Assembly: GCA_040285825.1 (NCBI GenBank)
Contig: JAUPSS010000007.1
Location: 2,392,689 to 2,456,688, forward strand
Direction: 5' to 3'
DNA: 64,000 nt
Source of the DNA: Eukaryota sp. TZLM1-RC
Taxonomy: Eukaryota > Metamonada: BaSk clade
A program made the translations under genes and the position numbers. The notes under the pieces are model-generated. The model was not told where the DNA came from, did no database searches, and saw only the letters and a program-made list of their open reading frames with translations. Positions 62,603-64,000 of this stretch are shown in pieces. How positions within the stretch are numbered: position 1 is the first letter of the stretch; each line of letters opens with the position of its first letter.

Positions 62603-62974
62603 AGGTAGCCCATTGATGAAGATCATGATTGTCTTTGTCAAATGACGCTACATCTCTCTTACGACCTGTTAGTAGACACTGAGAAAGTTGAATACAGGAG
62701 TGAATTTTACAGGGAAATGTATGATGAGTGACATTCACAATAGTTACTGGATAATTTATATTTAAATTAAGTCATTGCAATAACTAAGTACAAGTTATGA
62801 GCAGCCGTAGAAAAACAAACTGAGAGTTTGGGTCCTAACATTTTTGAACCTGATCTGAACTGAACCAGTTGAAAAAGCTCAGAACCAGTTCCGAATTGAC
62901 GCAATAAAAGCTTTTGTTTCTTTGGTGAAACTTGTCTTCACCAACATTAAACCTATTAAACAAAGTGTTCATTG

Positions 62975-63511
62975 ATGGACGATCCTGACTCCTTCTTTCC
63001 TCCTTCTATGGATTTTTCACTTCCAGAAGATTTCGACACAACTCGTATTCCTTCTCCTCCTACAACACAACACCCTCCCCAGTCCGAGGCTACTGACAAT
63101 GAAGTTATCGAATCTTGGACACAACCTCCATTTGCTGATACCGCAGGCCACTTTACCCGTGTGGATCTTAAACTATCAGCTTTGCTTGCTGATACTACTT
63201 TTAGAAATGCTCACCCACATTTAAAAGAACGTCTATCCCTGTATAGAGACAAGGCAACTACCTTTGAGAGCATCGTTAAGTGGAAATTACGCACCATTTT
63301 TGGTCAAGCCAGGAGAGATGTACACGTGTGCATTAAGGCTGCAGTGAAATTATTTGTTGTACAGTTAATAGAGGAAGCGTTGGAATTACAGAAATCAAGT
63401 GGTGAACCCTTACCTTTGAAAAGTTCTTTTGTTGCGACCGCTTTTTCAATAATATCCGCTAGAGGTGATGGTCCTATTCCAGTGAAAAAAAAACGGTATT
63501 TTTCCCGGTAG
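62975..63511 (+). CDS. TAF11: TAF11-like TFIID subunit (histone fold)
   Basis: 178 residues from ATG 62975. Residues 1-55 are acidic and proline-rich. The C-terminal half (KWKLRTIFGQARRDVHVCIK, AAVKLFVVQLIEEALELQ, GEPLPLKSSFVATAFSII, then GDGPIPVKKKRYF) follows the TAF11 order: histone-fold helices with KVFVGE-like KLFVVQ, a PL-x-P-like loop, and a final short basic stretch. TAF11 pairs with TAF13 in TFIID. Length is normal. No intron is needed. Confidence 0.6.
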   Translation: MDDPDSFFPPSMDFSLPEDFDTTRIPSPPTTQHPPQSEATDNEVIESWTQPPFADTAGHFTRVDLKLSALLADTTFRNAHPHLKERLSLYRDKATTFESIVKWKLRTIFGQARRDVHVCIKAAVKLFVVQLIEEALELQKSSGEPLPLKSSFVATAFSIISARGDGPIPVKKKRYFSR

Positions 63512-63902
63512 TTTTTTGATACAATTTTGCTATCTATGAGTAGTCAATTGGATAGTTTGTATAGTGTGAATTAGTAGAGTCTCAGTTTCAAGCAGAAATC
63601 TCTTTTGTATGGTATTGTTTTGTGGTCTCTATGTGATAAGATTGATTGTAAAGTATTGTTCTTGTATGAGAATAAAACATATTGTTTTTGGAAATTGCAA
63701 ATTATTTGAAATTATATAGCTTTCAATTCTTTAAATCTGTAAGTCCCGTAACAATTGTGTAGTCATTAAAACAAACCACCAACACAATGGCCTGTGTGGA
63801 ATGACACCTCATTCTACAACTTCTGTTGCTGAGTTCCTGTAGTAACAATCAACTAAGAATCTCAATAAGGCTACAATGTGATGAAATTCTTTTACCCAAA
63901 AA

Positions 63903-64000
63903 ATGCGCAAACCTACTGGTACCAAAATGTCTAGTCCTGCTCCTGCTCGATCCACACCTACAAATCCTCCACCGCCCTCTTCTCCTAAAAAACAATGTAT
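63903..64000 (+). CDS. Start of an unknown gene, cut by the window edge
   Basis: ATG 63903 opens a frame that is proline- and serine-rich (MRKPTGTKMSSPAPARS...). It is open to the last base. No family can be named from 33 residues. The space between the TAF11-like gene and this start (63512-63902) holds AATAAA and nothing else recognised. Confidence 0.5.
   Translation, partial: MRKPTGTKMSSPAPARSTPTNPPPPSSPKKQC

Noticed and set aside
1-64000. tRNA or rRNA genes
   Set aside because: No convincing T-loop/acceptor pairing or conserved rRNA stretch was noticed by eye. A covariance-model scan would be needed to be sure.

Overview
This is nuclear DNA of a single-celled eukaryote. The genes are long, AT-rich and almost intron-free, and TAA, TAG and TGA are all used as stops. 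The housekeeping set is eukaryotic: a GARP subunit (VPS53-like), an importin-beta karyopherin, an SLC12 cation-chloride cotransporter, a NEK-type kinase, a Kelch/Ser-Thr phosphatase, an SPFH protein, a TAF11-like histone-fold protein and a DZIP1/Iguana-like protein. DZIP1 is a cilium or basal-body factor, so the cell probably makes flagella. Three genes appear to carry GT-AG introns of only 28-31 nt. I cannot name the species; a free-living or commensal flagellate or amoeboflagellate fits.

Layout. 1-4200: two facing, decayed non-LTR retrotransposons of the restriction-like-endonuclease (RLE) class. 5198-10541 and 17624-22852: two paralogous giant multi-membrane-span proteins of the TmcB type, with an unknown serine-rich gene (11504-13171) and three Fanzor (eukaryotic TnpB-like nuclease) copies between them. 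24047-29963: an importin and a Kelch phosphatase, convergent. 30255-34330: a graveyard of RLE and Fanzor pieces. 34390-41152: SLC12 cotransporter, two hypothetical genes and an SPFH protein. 41450-47040: nested transposons, including a rearranged LTR element made of two abutting palindromes. 47207-57008: NEK kinase, VPS53, a Fanzor scrap and DZIP1 with a 51-bp coding minisatellite. 57690-62600: RLE and Fanzor copies inserted into each other. 62975-63511: TAF11-like gene. 63903 to the end: start of another gene.

About a third of the window is mobile DNA of three kinds: RLE LINE-like elements (at least 14 pieces), Fanzor genes (at least seven pieces of at least two lineages) and one chromodomain-integrase LTR element with 81-bp LTRs. 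Target-site duplications give insertion order in three places. The best leads are the Fanzor cluster (one copy broken only by a one-base slip in a T-run, plus an unusual Asn at the third RuvC position), the doubly palindromic LTR element, and the tiny introns. No tRNA, rRNA or CRISPR array was seen. Coordinates of degraded transposon pieces are approximate because they were found by eye from protein-level resemblance.
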